A stretch of DNA of 64,000 bases from JABDIY01 sp963803875 (GCA_963803875.1 CAWDOA010000014.1:168239-232238); one strand, 5' to 3'; counted from the first letter of the stretch, positions 18,201 to 27,498 are shown. A program made the numbers and translations. Notes: a model not told the origin generated them from the letters alone.

Positions 18201-18467
18201 CTAGCCGAACCGTCGGGCCGAACGAGCCCGTGCTTTCGCCGCCTCCGCCTCACGATTTCGAGGTGGCGCAGATGTGGCCAACGAGTCGACCAACTGTCGA
18301 GTCGCGCCGGTGATGGAACGCACCGCCTCGTCGAAGACAACCTGGTTTGCCTTCGACGGTGAGCGGGAACCGCTGATCTTTCGCACGAACTGGAGCGCTG
18401 CGTCAGCGACTTCGGCATCACTGGCCCGAGGTTCGAGATTATTGAGCGGCCTGATGTTTCGGCACAT
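18201..18467 (-). CDS. DUF2277 family protein
   Basis: The 88-residue protein begins MCRNIRPLNN and has the family blocks AALQFVRKISGSRSPSKAN and the C-terminal APPRNREAEAAKARARSARRFG. This matches the DUF2277 pattern throughout, with no known function. I chose ATG 18467 because it starts exactly at the conserved MCRNI; the longer frame overlaps the divergent lipoprotein gene. The C-terminus is rich in Arg and Ala. It is convergent with the sortase gene: the two stops sit in the palindrome CTAGGAGCCTCCTAG around 18190-18204. Confidence 0.85.
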   Translation of the reverse strand: MCRNIRPLNNLEPRASDAEVADAALQFVRKISGSRSPSKANQVVFDEAVRSITGATRQLVDSLATSAPPRNREAEAAKARARSARRFG

Positions 18468-18484
18468 AGCAATAACGTAGCTGT

Positions 18485-19039
18485 GTGGTCCGTTCTGCAC
18501 TTCTCGTCCTGATAGCGATCGCGCTCGGGGCATGCACATCCGCTGAAGACACAGCGACCGAGGAAACCTCCACTACGTCCGACGCCATTTCCACCACAAC
18601 AACCCCACCCGAACCGCCGGTGATACTCGACATCGCCACCGAACTCGACCTCCGAGCCGGTCAGTGTTGGGCGGATCTCCCCACGCCACAGCCTCCGACC
18701 AGCGCCCCGCAGTCGCGCACGGTGGCCGTCGTAGACTGTACGGGCACGAACCTGGGGCTGGCGTATGGAAATGGCTGTCTGGCGACGGAACCGTCGACCG
18801 CACCCGAACCTGTCGTCACGATCGCCTGCCCGGGCAGACCCGACGACCCGTGGCCAAACCCCAGAGATCTCCAGCCTGCGGTTGCGGCCGCATGCCTGCC
18901 CCTGTTCGAAGCCGGGGTCGGCGAACGTTATGCAACCTCGGACCTGGAAGCGATCGAACTTGTTCCCACCGAGGAGATGTGGCTGACGGGAGAGCGCCGC
19001 TACGTCTGCACCGCACAAGATCCCGAACCAGCTGAGTAG
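18485..19039 (+). CDS. Putative lipoprotein with septum-formation-like domain
   Basis: The 184-residue protein starts at GTG with a signal peptide and lipobox LGAC (Cys about residue 17), then a Thr/Ser/Glu-rich linker (TEETSTTSDAISTTTTPPEP). The mature part has paired cysteines (AGQCWADL, VVDCTGTNLG, NGCLATE, IACPGRP, AACLPLF, YVCTAQD). This recalls the septum-formation/DUF4190-associated domain of actinobacteria, with a GxCW start and regularly spaced Cys. The family match is tentative; export and lipid anchoring are well supported. It is divergent from the DUF2277 gene and close upstream of the DUF5317 gene. Confidence 0.7.
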   Translation: MVRSALLVLIAIALGACTSAEDTATEETSTTSDAISTTTTPPEPPVILDIATELDLRAGQCWADLPTPQPPTSAPQSRTVAVVDCTGTNLGLAYGNGCLATEPSTAPEPVVTIACPGRPDDPWPNPRDLQPAVAAACLPLFEAGVGERYATSDLEAIELVPTEEMWLTGERRYVCTAQDPEPAE

Positions 19040-19085
19040 TCCTGCTGGTTCACAAGCCGCGATTGTGCGTTAGCCTCTGCCAGCA

Positions 19086-19748
19086 GTGTTTCTGGTTTTT
19101 ATCGCTGCAATCGCCGGGGCGGCATTGGCATCATTACTTCAGGGCGGCCCTCCCGGCCTGCCAAGTGATATTCGCGCCCAAGCGCCAATCGTCCTGGGGC
19201 TGATCGCTGTCGCCATCGCCGAGTGGGTTCCTGGAGTTCCGGGCAAGCCGGGAATCTACATCGTCGCGAGCGCACTGCTCATTGCCGGGCTGCTCCAGAA
19301 CCTGCATTTCAACGGCGCGTTCATCACTGCCTTTGGACTGTTCCTCACCGGCTTCGTCGTCCTCATCAACGGCTACCTGCCCTTGCGGGTCGATGCAGCT
19401 GAGGCCGCCGGGATCGACCCGTCCGGTCTTCGGCAACTGGAGACCGAGGAAACCCGGGTCGGAATCCTCGGTGACGTCATTCCATTCCCGATCGGACCAT
19501 GGGTGGTGTCGTTCGGCGATCTGATCGCAGCGGCCGGTTCGTTCATCCTCGGACGCAGCCTGTTGGACCAGCGGGCTGAGAAGGGACTCGATGCCGATGA
19601 GTTCCTGGCCGAGTTCATGCGGGCCGAACCCACGATCGACCTCACCGAAACCTCGGGGACGTCGGTCGACACAATGATCGACCTCACCGAAACCGAATCC
19701 CGTCAGACTCTTCCTCCCCCACCGATCGAGTCTGACCGAATCACCTAG
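19086..19748 (+). CDS. DUF5317-like membrane protein
   Basis: The 220-residue protein has four to five hydrophobic segments: FLVFIAAIAGAALASLL, PIVLGLIAVAIAEWV, IYIVASALLIAGLLQNL, FITAFGLFLTGFVVLING and a weaker one near WVVSFGDLIAAAGSFILG. A charged C-terminal tail (EFLAEFMRAEPTIDLTE) follows. The helix pattern and GNxxN-like loop resemble DUF5317, a family of unknown function. The start is a GTG near the preceding lipoprotein stop. Its last 12 codons and stop are part of a 48-base tandem duplication. Confidence 0.65.
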   Translation: MFLVFIAAIAGAALASLLQGGPPGLPSDIRAQAPIVLGLIAVAIAEWVPGVPGKPGIYIVASALLIAGLLQNLHFNGAFITAFGLFLTGFVVLINGYLPLRVDAAEAAGIDPSGLRQLETEETRVGILGDVIPFPIGPWVVSFGDLIAAAGSFILGRSLLDQRAEKGLDADEFLAEFMRAEPTIDLTETSGTSVDTMIDLTETESRQTLPPPPIESDRIT

Positions 19749-19808
19749 GTCTACGCCGGTCCTCCCCCACCGATCGAGTCTGACAGAATCACGTAGGTCT
19801 GCGCAGGC
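19713..19808 (+). repeat. 48-bp tandem duplication spanning a stop codon
   Basis: Two adjacent 48-base units, 19713-19760 and 19761-19808, share CCTCCCCCACCGATCGAGTC and the rest with only a few differences. The first unit encodes the C-terminus and TAG stop of the DUF5317-like protein; the second repeats both as non-coding sequence. No further gene is seen before 19857. Confidence 0.9.
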
Positions 19809-19856
19809 CGGCTACCAGCCGACGCGTGACCGGAGTCTGGCAACCTGACCGACGGG

Positions 19857-20603
19857 TTACCGGTGAGGCCTTCGCCCGACCACCAGTACCGACTGGCCAA
19901 AAGGAGGAGAGATCCACTCCTCAGCGCGCCGGACCCACGGAATGACCCAGCGATCAAAAAAGGCAACCTTTGAACCGATCGCCGGCGGGCGTCTGAGAAT
20001 CCGAGCGAGCAACAACCATGCAAACCAACCGACGCTGTTCATGTACTTTGCAGCCTCGATCTGGAAGCCAGCGGCACTCATCTTGGCGACGAGGTCGGGC
20101 TTTCGATAGCGCCGATAGTGGCCGATGGATGCATCGAACTCGCTGAACAGCAATTGGAAGGCGGGAACAAAGACACACAAAGTGCCCCCCGGTTCCAACG
20201 AATCGTAGGCCTGTGCCAGCGCTTGACCGTCGTCGCTGATGTGTTCCAGCACGTTGATGGCAACGACACTGTCGCCGTGAAAACCCTCGGTCGCCCTTCC
20301 CCAGTCGCACTGCAGCACCTCGACGTCGGTTTCATGCAGTCGCCGGTCAAGTCTGCGTGCGAGTAGTGGGTCGGGCTCGGTCGTAGTGAGCCGACCGAAC
20401 TCCTTCAAACGTTCCGACATCGTTCCGGTCCCGGCGCCGATCTCCAGGATCGATCCGTCGAGGAACGGAGCCATCTCCGCCACGATCCAGTCTGCGTAGT
20501 TCGTCGCATCATCGAGTGAATCGAGGACCGGAATCTGATCCTCGGTAGTGAACTCCGAGACTGCGGTTGGACCTGTGTTCACCCATACCAATCGGCTCGT
20601 CAT
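19857..20603 (-). CDS. Class I SAM-dependent methyltransferase
   Basis: The 248-residue protein has motif I ILEIGAGTGTMSERL near residue 52, motif II acidic TTTEPDPLL and NVLEHISDDGQALAQAYDSLEPGGTL, the post-IV region of small-molecule methyltransferases. IGHYRRYRKPDL is found in methyltransferases that sit next to polyprenyl-phosphate glycosyltransferases. It is divergent from a GT2 gene at 20709, which suggests a lipid-linked sugar or envelope glycan role (inference). No membrane segment is evident apart from a hydrophobic stretch around FAWLLLARIL. Confidence 0.85.
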   Translation of the reverse strand: MTSRLVWVNTGPTAVSEFTTEDQIPVLDSLDDATNYADWIVAEMAPFLDGSILEIGAGTGTMSERLKEFGRLTTTEPDPLLARRLDRRLHETDVEVLQCDWGRATEGFHGDSVVAINVLEHISDDGQALAQAYDSLEPGGTLCVFVPAFQLLFSEFDASIGHYRRYRKPDLVAKMSAAGFQIEAAKYMNSVGWFAWLLLARILRRPPAIGSKVAFFDRWVIPWVRRAEEWISPPFGQSVLVVGRRPHR

Positions 20604-20708
20604 CGAATAATGTGATCGGCGACCTATGGGTTGGTCGGCCTATCCAGAGATTGGCAGAGATGCCGATTTTTGAGTGTGCAGTTGCATACTCGTCCACATT
20701 CGACCCCA

Positions 20709-21437
20709 GTGCGTGACGTGGGCGCGTCCTCGGAAGCGGAGGTAGCGACTGCTTCGCTGTCGATCATCGTTCCGATCTTCAACGAGGCAGCGACACTTCA
20801 GGAAGCGTTGGACGCGTTCTGTTCAGTCGAGTTGGACATCCCATACGAGATCATCTGTGTCGACGACGGATCGACAGACAGTTCGCTCGAGATCCTGACA
20901 TCATTTGGGGACAGCCGTGTTTCTGTTGTCTCGGCCGGTTCGAATTGCGGCAAAGGTGCGGCACTGCGGTTGGGATTCGAGCGGGCTCGTGGAGACTACG
21001 TCCTGATACAAGATGCAGATCTCGAATACAGCCCGGACGATTGGGGAGCCCTTCTGAACCCTGTTTTGCGCGGGGATAGTCGAGTGGTCTACGGCTCACG
21101 CTTCTTGGGGCCGCGGTCAGGAATGAAGTTGCACAGCTATCTGGCGAACCGGGCTCTGACACTGCTCACGAAGGTTCTCTTCGGCTCTGGCCTCACCGAC
21201 ATGGAAACCTGCTTCAAGCTCATTGAAACCGATCTCCTTCGGAGTCTGCCACTCACGGCCGACCGATTCGATTTCGAACCACAGGTGACTGCCATGCTGC
21301 TCCAGAGAGGCGAACGAATCGTAGAAGTTCCCGTCCGCTACTGCGGGCGAAACAGAGCTGCCGGAAAGAAGATCGGCGTTCGCGACGGGATCGAAGCAGT
21401 GGACATGCTGCTTCGCTGTTATCTCAAACGCTTCTAG
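20709..21437 (+). CDS. Glycosyltransferase family 2 (dolichol-phosphate-mannose-synthase-like)
   Basis: A GT-A fold protein of about 240 residues. The first strand is LSIIVPIFNEAATL; nucleotide-sugar binding is VDDGSTDSSLEIL; GKGAALRLGFERARGDYVLIQDADLEY carries the DxD-like metal site. FLGPRSGMKLHSYLANRALTLLTKVLFG and TDMETCFKLI are typical of DPM1/polyprenyl-phosphate glycosyltransferases without a C-terminal membrane domain. It likely transfers a sugar to a polyprenyl phosphate that the next gene's membrane transferase would use. Start uncertain: GTG 20709 or 20718, or TTG 20631. The GT domain begins about 13 codons after 20709. Confidence 0.87.
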   Translation: MRDVGASSEAEVATASLSIIVPIFNEAATLQEALDAFCSVELDIPYEIICVDDGSTDSSLEILTSFGDSRVSVVSAGSNCGKGAALRLGFERARGDYVLIQDADLEYSPDDWGALLNPVLRGDSRVVYGSRFLGPRSGMKLHSYLANRALTLLTKVLFGSGLTDMETCFKLIETDLLRSLPLTADRFDFEPQVTAMLLQRGERIVEVPVRYCGRNRAAGKKIGVRDGIEAVDMLLRCYLKRF

Positions 21438-21441
21438 CGCG

Positions 21442-22829
21442 ATGAGTGCGCGCACCTCCCACTGGTTCTCCGGCAGAGCTCTCTCGATGGCTCTCGCTGC
21501 GGGTTTCACGGCGTTGTATCTGGTGGGGTCGTCCCGGCCATACACTCACGACGGGGCCACATCCATTGCATTCAACATCGCAGAGCGGCCTTGGCGCGAC
21601 GCTCTGGGGGGCCAGGTAATCTATTCCAACCATCCGCTCAGCTCTGTGCTCGGGCAATTGGTCTGGCGGCTAGGTGGAACGACCGAATCATGGCAACGGC
21701 TGATTCCAGCGGTGGCGGCCGGGCTTCTGGTCGGAATTGTGCACTGGGCCACCTCGAAACGCTGGAGCAGTGCCGCCGGACTCGCTGCAGCTGTGATTCT
21801 TGCTCTCAATCCTCTGTTCATCTACGCAGCGAGAACGGTACGTGGCTATGCGCTGATGATGCTGGCTGTCGTGGTCTCAACCCTGATCCTGGACCGAATT
21901 GTCGAAGCGGAAAGGTCCAAGCTCGAGGTCTCGAATCGCCTTCTGGTTGCGTACTCGTTGACGATTGGTGTCGCAATCGGTGCGCACGCCTACGGCGGCA
22001 TGATCCTGCTGGCTCACGTCGGTTACGTGGTGGCACACAAATTGCCGCTCCGTCCGTGGGTTGCCCGATTCGGATTCGGACTTGCGGTCGGCGGGGCTGC
22101 GTATTCGCTTCTCCTCGGATCCTTGTTCGCGGGCGTGGCAGGGACTTCAAGCCAGAACTCCCCATGACGATCGTTCGAGACTTCGGAGGGGGCTATATGT
22201 TCATTGCGCTCGTGATGCTGGTTGGCTTCATTCAGTTCCTGCGCACCTCACTGGATCGGCCGGAGCTACGACCGCCGACGCTCGTTCTCTTTTCAGTCGG
22301 CCTATTCCTGTGGCTGGTCCTTGCGCCCGTCGACCTCTACTCTCGGTTCTTTCTATCGCTTCTGCCAGTCTTCGCCATCGGCGTTGCCGTCGTCTTCACC
22401 GAACGGCTTGGATGGACCGGGACCGGACTTCTGACCGTCGCAATGATCGTCAGCGTTGTTGGCCATCCTCCCGAGGATGGCTCGCAGAACCACTCTCGCG
22501 AACTCGCTGGATTCCTGGATGAAGTTGCGGACGACGGAGGAAGCCCCTGCGCACTCGGATTCGTTGGCTTCAGCCTCCTCCCCTACCGACCGACGACCGA
22601 ATTGGTCATCGACGTCGTATCGCTCGACCAATGCACTCTGGCCGTGACCTATGCCGGCTGGTTCGAGGCCGAGCTCAGCCAGAGCCGCTTGGACCGCATC
22701 GAGTCGCTCTCGCCGAACTCGCAGTACAAAGTCGCCTGGTCAGGCGACGACCTCGATAGCGACGACCTGGATAGCAACGTGCGTTCGTTGCAGCAGCAGT
22801 TGGCGTTGAAAGAGCAGCCGACGCCGTGA
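21442..22829 (+). CDS. GT39/PMT-like membrane glycosyltransferase (one frameshift near 22150)
   Basis: About 460 residues if joined. The N-terminal part shows a first helix and luminal acidic loop (GSSRPYTHDGATSIAF), then NHPLSSVLGQLVWRL, the pattern of polyprenyl-phosphate-sugar-dependent glycosyltransferases with many membrane spans. The frame breaks between about 22120 and 22165. The second frame continues with RDFKPELPMTIVRDFGGGYMF and more helices (IALVMLVGFIQFL; LVLFSVGLFLWLVLAP; FLSLLPVFAIGVAVVF), then an extracellular C-terminal domain. It starts four bases after the GT2 gene, so the pair likely works on the same glycan. The exact sugar and acceptor are unknown. Confidence 0.7.
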
Positions 22830-22868
22830 CCAGGGTCTCGCGAGCTTTCCGAGCATAGGCTTGAGCTG

Positions 22869-24178
22869 GTGAGTGTCGATCGACAGTGGGGGTTCCGTAC
22901 CCGGGCGCTTCACGCCGGAGGACGGCCCGACCCCACCACCGGCGCACGTGCGGTGCCGATCTATCAATCCACTTCGTTCGTCTTCGAGGACACCGCCGAC
23001 GCCGCCGATCTCTTTGCCCTTCAGAAATACGGCACGATCTACAGCAGGATTTCCAACCCGACGGTGGCGGCCTTCGAGGAGCGCATGGCCAGTCTCGAGG
23101 GTGGCATCGGGGCCGTGGCCACGAGCAGCGGGCAGGCAGCCGAGTTCCTCACGCTCACCACCCTGGCGGGGTCAGGCGATCATATCGTGGCGGCGTCGGG
23201 CATCTACGGCGGATCCCATGCCCTCTTCACCAACACGTTGGCCCGATTTGGCATCGACACCACCTTCGTGGCCAACGACGACCCGTCGGCCTTCGAGGCT
23301 GCCATCACCCCCAAGACCAAGGCGCTCTACACCGAGACGATCGGCAACCCGTCGGGCGTCGTGGCCGATCTGGAGACGCTGGGTCACATCGGTCGCCGTC
23401 ACGACGTTCCGCTGGTGGTCGACTCGACCTTCGCCACCCCGTGGCTTTGCCGTCCGCTCGAACACGGTGCTGACATCGTGATTCATTCGGCCACGAAGTT
23501 CATCGGGGGCCACGGCACGAGCATCGGCGGTGTGATCGTCGAGTCTGGGCGGTTCCCGTGGGACAGCGGGCGCTTCCCCAGACTCACCGACCCGGTACCG
23601 AGCTACAACGGACTGTCCTGGGTCGGCAACTTCGGCGAGTATGCGTTCTGCACGGCCCTGCGTTCGGAACAACAACGCGACGTGGGCGCGTCCATGGCAC
23701 CGTTCAACGCCTTCCTTCTGCTCCAGGGCCTCGAGACACTGCCCCAGCGAATGAACGAACATGTTGCCAACGCCCAAGCGGTCGCCGAATGGCTCAACGA
23801 CGACGATCGGGTTGGATGGGTGGCATTCGCCGGATTGCCCGACAACCCGTCTCATCAACTGGCAAAGAAGTACCTGCCGCTGGGACCGGGCGCTATCTTC
23901 ACGTTCGGAGTGAACGCACCAGATCCCCAGACGGCCCGCTCAGCCGGACGACATTCATCGAATCGCTCACGATGATCAGCCACCTCGCCAACGTCGGCGA
24001 CGCCCAAACGCTGGTCATCCATCCGGCGTCCACGACCCATCAGCAGCTGAGCAACGAGGCGATGCAGAGCGCCGGCGTCGGGACGGACATGATCCGATTG
24101 TCGATCGGCCTCGAGGACCTCGACGACATTCTGTGGGATCTCGATCAGGGTCTGACAGCCGCCCAGGAGGTGCTGTGA
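22869..24178 (+). CDS. metY: O-acetylhomoserine sulfhydrylase-like MetY (one frameshift near 23949)
   Basis: A Cys/Met-metabolism PLP enzyme of about 435 residues if joined, the MetY length (cystathionine gamma-synthases are nearer 380). Motifs include YSRISNPTVAAFEERMASLEGG, SGQAAEFLTLTTLAGSGDH and the PLP-Lys motif HSATKFIGGHGTSIGG. The second frame holds the C-terminal FIESLTMISHLANVGDAQTL, IHPASTTHQQ and RLSIGLEDLDDI. GGACGACATTC around 23949 lacks one base compared with the expected GR-TFIES. The reaction adds sulfide to O-acetylhomoserine to give homocysteine for methionine and SAM. A CoA-binding protein gene overlaps its stop. Confidence 0.9.
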
Positions 24179-24648
24179 GCCTCTACCAGCCTCCGTCCGC
24201 CCTCGAGCGCAAGGCGATCCTCGACTCGGCCACATCGATCGCGATAATCGGGGCGTCCAGCAATCCCAGCAGGGCCAGCAACTTCGTCATGACCTACCTG
24301 CAGAGTTCCCTGTGCGATTTCGACCTGTTCCCGGTCAATCCAGGTGAGGACGAAATCAACGGAGTGCGCTGCTACCCGAGCCTCGACGCAGTGCCCGTGG
24401 TACCCGACATCGTCGACGTCTTCCGAGCCGACGACGCCTGCCCGGGCGTGGCCCGCGACGCTGCCGCCAAGGGAGCGGGCACCCTTTGGCTCCAGCTCGG
24501 TGTCTGGAGTGACGAGGCCGCCGATATCGCGTTGGCCGCCGGTCTCAAGGTTGTGATGGATCGATGCACCAAGATCGAACACGCCCGATTCGCCGGAGGA
24601 TTGCACCTCGCAGGTTTCGACACCGGCGTCATCGACAGCCGCCGCTGA
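24175..24648 (+). CDS. CoA-binding domain protein (YccU-like)
   Basis: The 157-residue single Rossmann-like CoA-binding domain shows SIAIIGASSNPSRASNFVMTYL, FPVNPGEDEINGVRCYPSLDAVP, DIVDVFRADDACP, LWLQLGVWSDEAADIALAAGLKVVMDRCTKIEH. This is the YccU/COG1832 pattern, known to bind CoA or its derivatives without a settled role. The GTG start overlaps the metY stop by four bases (GTGA), so translation is probably coupled. Genes of this type often follow metY in actinobacteria, as far as I recall. Confidence 0.88.
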   Translation: MSLYQPPSALERKAILDSATSIAIIGASSNPSRASNFVMTYLQSSLCDFDLFPVNPGEDEINGVRCYPSLDAVPVVPDIVDVFRADDACPGVARDAAAKGAGTLWLQLGVWSDEAADIALAAGLKVVMDRCTKIEHARFAGGLHLAGFDTGVIDSRR

Positions 24649-24649
24649 T

Positions 24650-25828
24650 CTAGACGGGGACACAGGCGAGAGTTGTCCAGGTCTGAGGGGATGCACCGCC
24701 GGGAGCTCCGGTGTCGGGATTCCAGTACTCGGCGAAGCCGCTGATGACCGCCGCCCGTCGAAGTGAATCCATCAGCGTGTCGGCGACGTCGTGGCGACCA
24801 GCCCGGCGGCCCGCTACCGCCAGGAGATAGGTCAGCTGGGGCCAGCTCGGTCCGCGCCAGTAGCTGTCGGGATCGAACGTTGGTTCATTTCGGTGAGCCC
24901 CACATGGTCCGAATTCTGCGCCATAGGCGGTCGGATCGAGAAGATCGTCGAACGCCTCGTCGCGGGGGTCTATCAACAGCGGCAAGAGCCCATCGAGGGT
25001 GCGGGCAGTCCCGGATCCGACATCGGCGTCGGTCCAGGTACGGAGCTGAGGGTCCCAGCGCTCCCGCAGAGCGATGACGAGATCATCACAACTGCCGCAA
25101 TCGACACCGACCGCCGAGGCCTCCATCTGGTTCCAGATGACAAGTGCGGTAAACCCAGCGGAGCCGGTAGCGAACTGCGACGACGGTGCCGGCATACCGT
25201 CGACCATCCGGAGACCGGCAACGATCTCGTTCTTCACTCGGCGCCATCGCCGGCGGTCATAACCACCCGGACACCAGTCGTCCCAACGAGCCGAATCGTC
25301 ACACCCGGTTTCCCATGGATGCACTACCGATATCAACCCATTCATACGGGGTCGGTCATCGAGGAGATGGCGGATTCCGAGAGCCACCTTCCTTCGCAGG
25401 TCTGCATCTGGGTCAAAACCGGTGTCGACCAGAACCCGGAGTGCATGCCCAAACAGTGGAGGTTGCGTGATCACCGAGGTAAGGGGACGGCCCCAGTAGG
25501 CAGAGCCGGCTTCAGGATCCAGCCAGTAGTTCATGTGGGGTACGAATCCGGTTGGTTCCTGGTTGGCCAACGTCGATTGCAGCTCGATAACTCCTCGGTC
25601 ATCCCCGAGTACGGCCCACACCACCGAATGGAGACAGGAGTCCCAAAGCCACTGGTGGGGATACCTCGCACGGTTCGGGGCACAGAATCCCGGTTCGGCA
25701 ATCCAGGCCGCATCCAGGACCGCCAGGCAGGACGAGTTGAAGTCGACTGGAGTCACCTCTTCGAGTTCTAGCGGCACCGGGCGAAAGACCCGGTCCCGTG
25801 CCCGCCTTTCTTCGGGGTGATCGCTCAC
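24650..25828 (-). CDS. GH63/MGH1-like glycoside hydrolase
   Basis: The 392-residue (alpha/alpha)6-barrel protein has RYPHQWLWDSCLHSVVWAVLG near residue 55, then GFVPHMNYW, LISVVHPWETGCDDS, FDPDSYWRGPSWPQLTYLLAVAG and the C-terminal FAEYWNPDTGAPGGASPQTW. These are hallmarks of the mannosylglycerate/glucosylglycerate hydrolase group in GH63 (the Asp in the WDS motif and the Glu in the AEYWNP motif are candidate catalytic acids). Without a signal peptide it is probably cytoplasmic and may recycle a compatible solute such as glucosylglycerate. The exact substrate is not proven. It is convergent with the CoA-binding gene with almost no gap. Confidence 0.82.
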   Translation of the reverse strand: MSDHPEERRARDRVFRPVPLELEEVTPVDFNSSCLAVLDAAWIAEPGFCAPNRARYPHQWLWDSCLHSVVWAVLGDDRGVIELQSTLANQEPTGFVPHMNYWLDPEAGSAYWGRPLTSVITQPPLFGHALRVLVDTGFDPDADLRRKVALGIRHLLDDRPRMNGLISVVHPWETGCDDSARWDDWCPGGYDRRRWRRVKNEIVAGLRMVDGMPAPSSQFATGSAGFTALVIWNQMEASAVGVDCGSCDDLVIALRERWDPQLRTWTDADVGSGTARTLDGLLPLLIDPRDEAFDDLLDPTAYGAEFGPCGAHRNEPTFDPDSYWRGPSWPQLTYLLAVAGRRAGRHDVADTLMDSLRRAAVISGFAEYWNPDTGAPGGASPQTWTTLACVPV

Positions 25829-25957
25829 GGCGTGACCGACACCGTCGGCCTATGCTGATCAAGCCGCCCACAATCATGGTGTGGTCAAGATATTTCCCAG
25901 TGTGAAGGTGGTCGGCGACACGATGCAAGCGTTGTTGGAAGAGTTTGGATGGAGTCC

Positions 25958-26236
25958 ATGACGGTCTCGGGACGTCAGTACCAGAATGACCCCGTTCGGG
26001 CACAGCGCGAGAAGGTTCGCACGCTGGTCAGCTACGGAATTCGCAGTGGCACCGCACTGTTCGGAATCGCCACAACACTGCTGATCTTGGGGTTGCTCGT
26101 AGGTCTGAACGGGGTGATTACCGGTCTTGTGCTCGCCTGTATCATCCTCGGGTCCCTCGCCCTCGCACCCGCCCTGGTGTTTCACTACGGGGTGAAGGCA
26201 GCAGATCGAGAAGACCGAGCGGCAGGTCGTCCATGA
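25958..26236 (+). CDS. Small membrane protein of unknown function
   Basis: The 92-95 residue protein has a charged N-terminus (NDPVRAQREKVRTLVSYGIRSG), two hydrophobic helices (ALFGIATTLLILGLLVGL and VITGLVLACIILGSLALAPALV) and a charged tail (GVKAADREDRAAGRP). I do not recognise a family. ATG at 25958 or 25949 may start it. It overlaps the following TetR gene by four bases (ATGA), so the two are likely coexpressed. Confidence 0.65.
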   Translation: MTVSGRQYQNDPVRAQREKVRTLVSYGIRSGTALFGIATTLLILGLLVGLNGVITGLVLACIILGSLALAPALVFHYGVKAADREDRAAGRP

Positions 26237-26877
26237 GTTCCGAGGTCGAATTCCACCCCAGCGGTTCGAAGTCCGATGGCGGCTCTCCTACCGAGGGGGA
26301 GCGGCTGCCGGCGGCCGCACGCCGAGAACAGTTGCTCGCCGTCGGTCGCCAGGTCTTTGCCGAAAAGGGATTCCACGACACAACCATGACCGACATGGCC
26401 ACGGCTGCCGGGGTCACCAAGCCGGTGCTTTACCAACACTTCGATTCCAAGCGTGAGCTCTACGGTGCGATCGTGAGGGATTTGGGCGACAGCCTCACCG
26501 AGTCGGTGTTTGCGGCTGCGATGTCGGCCGATGGCCCAAGGGAACAGGTGAGTTCAGGTGTTCGGGCAGCGGTCGAATTCGTCGACCGGAATCCCTACGG
26601 CTTTCAGGTACTCCTCACTGCCGCTTCTTCCAGCGATCCCGAGTGGCGAAGGATCGCCCAGGGCTGGCGGAACTCGATGGCCGACCAAATCGCCGCACTC
26701 ATCGTCGTGGAAGGGATGGTGCGGGTCCACCAAGAGGCCCTGGCCTACGGCGTTGTCGGAATGGTGGAATCGATGATGAGCCGCTGGCTCAGCTCACCTG
26801 AACCCGCCCTCGACGCCGATCAATTGGCTGCCGATCTCACGGCTCTCGCCTGGTCCGGGCTTCGAGGTCTCTCGTGA
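26233..26877 (+). CDS. TetR/AcrR family transcriptional regulator
   Basis: The 214-residue protein has a Ser/Gly-rich N-terminal extension, then the TetR helix-turn-helix: REQLLAVGRQVFAEKGFHDTT, MTDMATAAGVTKPVLYQHFDSKRELYGA. The C-terminal ligand domain is all-helical and divergent, so the inducer is unknown. Given its overlap with the small membrane protein gene it may control that gene or another nearby transporter or lipid function; this is inference. Confidence 0.9.
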   Translation: MSSEVEFHPSGSKSDGGSPTEGERLPAAARREQLLAVGRQVFAEKGFHDTTMTDMATAAGVTKPVLYQHFDSKRELYGAIVRDLGDSLTESVFAAAMSADGPREQVSSGVRAAVEFVDRNPYGFQVLLTAASSSDPEWRRIAQGWRNSMADQIAALIVVEGMVRVHQEALAYGVVGMVESMMSRWLSSPEPALDADQLAADLTALAWSGLRGLS

Positions 26878-26911
26878 CAACCCCGATCCGAAGCGAGGAA
26901 CGGGCGCATTC

Positions 26912-27457
26912 ATGCCGCTGACAGGCCATCAGGATCGTGACCCCGGTGCGGCGGAGCGAAAGTCCGGCACCGCCCCAAATGGCAAGCCCTATGAGTCGGT
27001 CTGGGACTATCCGAGACCTCCTTCGGTTGACCGGGTCGAGTGGGCGATCCACGTGGTCCACAACGGAACCACCATCGTTGACGCACCGAGGGCAGTACGG
27101 GTCCTGGAAACCAGCCAACCGCCTGCGTACTACATCGACCCCCAGTTCATCCGCATGGAATACCTCGCCACCACCAGCTCCAATTCGTTTTGTGAATGGA
27201 AGGGAATGGCAACCTATGCCTCGGTCGATGTCGACGGCGTCGTCGCCGAGAACGCCTGCTGGAGCTACCCCGAGCCCACCGCTCGCTTCATCGATATCGC
27301 CGGCTACTGGGCCTTCTACGCCCAATCGTTCGAATGCTAGGTCGATGACGAACCGGTGATCCCCAACCCCGGGTCGTTCTACGGCGGCTGGATGACGGCG
27401 CAGATAACCGGACCGGTCAAGGGCGGGCACGCGGCACTGGACTCCGGCCCGGGATAA
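26912..27457 (+). pseudogene. DUF427 domain protein interrupted by an in-frame TAG
   Basis: The first frame (26912-27340) contains the DUF427 core: ESVWDYPRPPSVDRVEWAIH, RAVRVLETSQPPAYYIDPQ, CEWKGMATYASV, ACWSYPEPTARFIDIAGYWAFY. A TAG at 27338-27340 then interrupts it. The same frame continues after the stop with VDDEPVIPNPGSFYGGWMT and TGPVKGG, the conserved end of the family, to TAA at 27455. Only one codon is lost, so this is a nonsense change or a base error rather than a frame shift. The family has no assigned biochemistry, but the fold is compact and the C-terminal GGW block is normally conserved. Confidence 0.8.
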
Positions 27458-27498
27458 GGCGCCCGCGTAACCCTGCGGGTCACTCCTACACTGCGATC

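Noticed and set aside
27338..27340. TAG in the DUF427 gene as a pyrrolysine or programmed readthrough site
   Set aside because: The family has no such residue, no Pyl genes are seen, and no recoding structure is evident; a point change is simpler.
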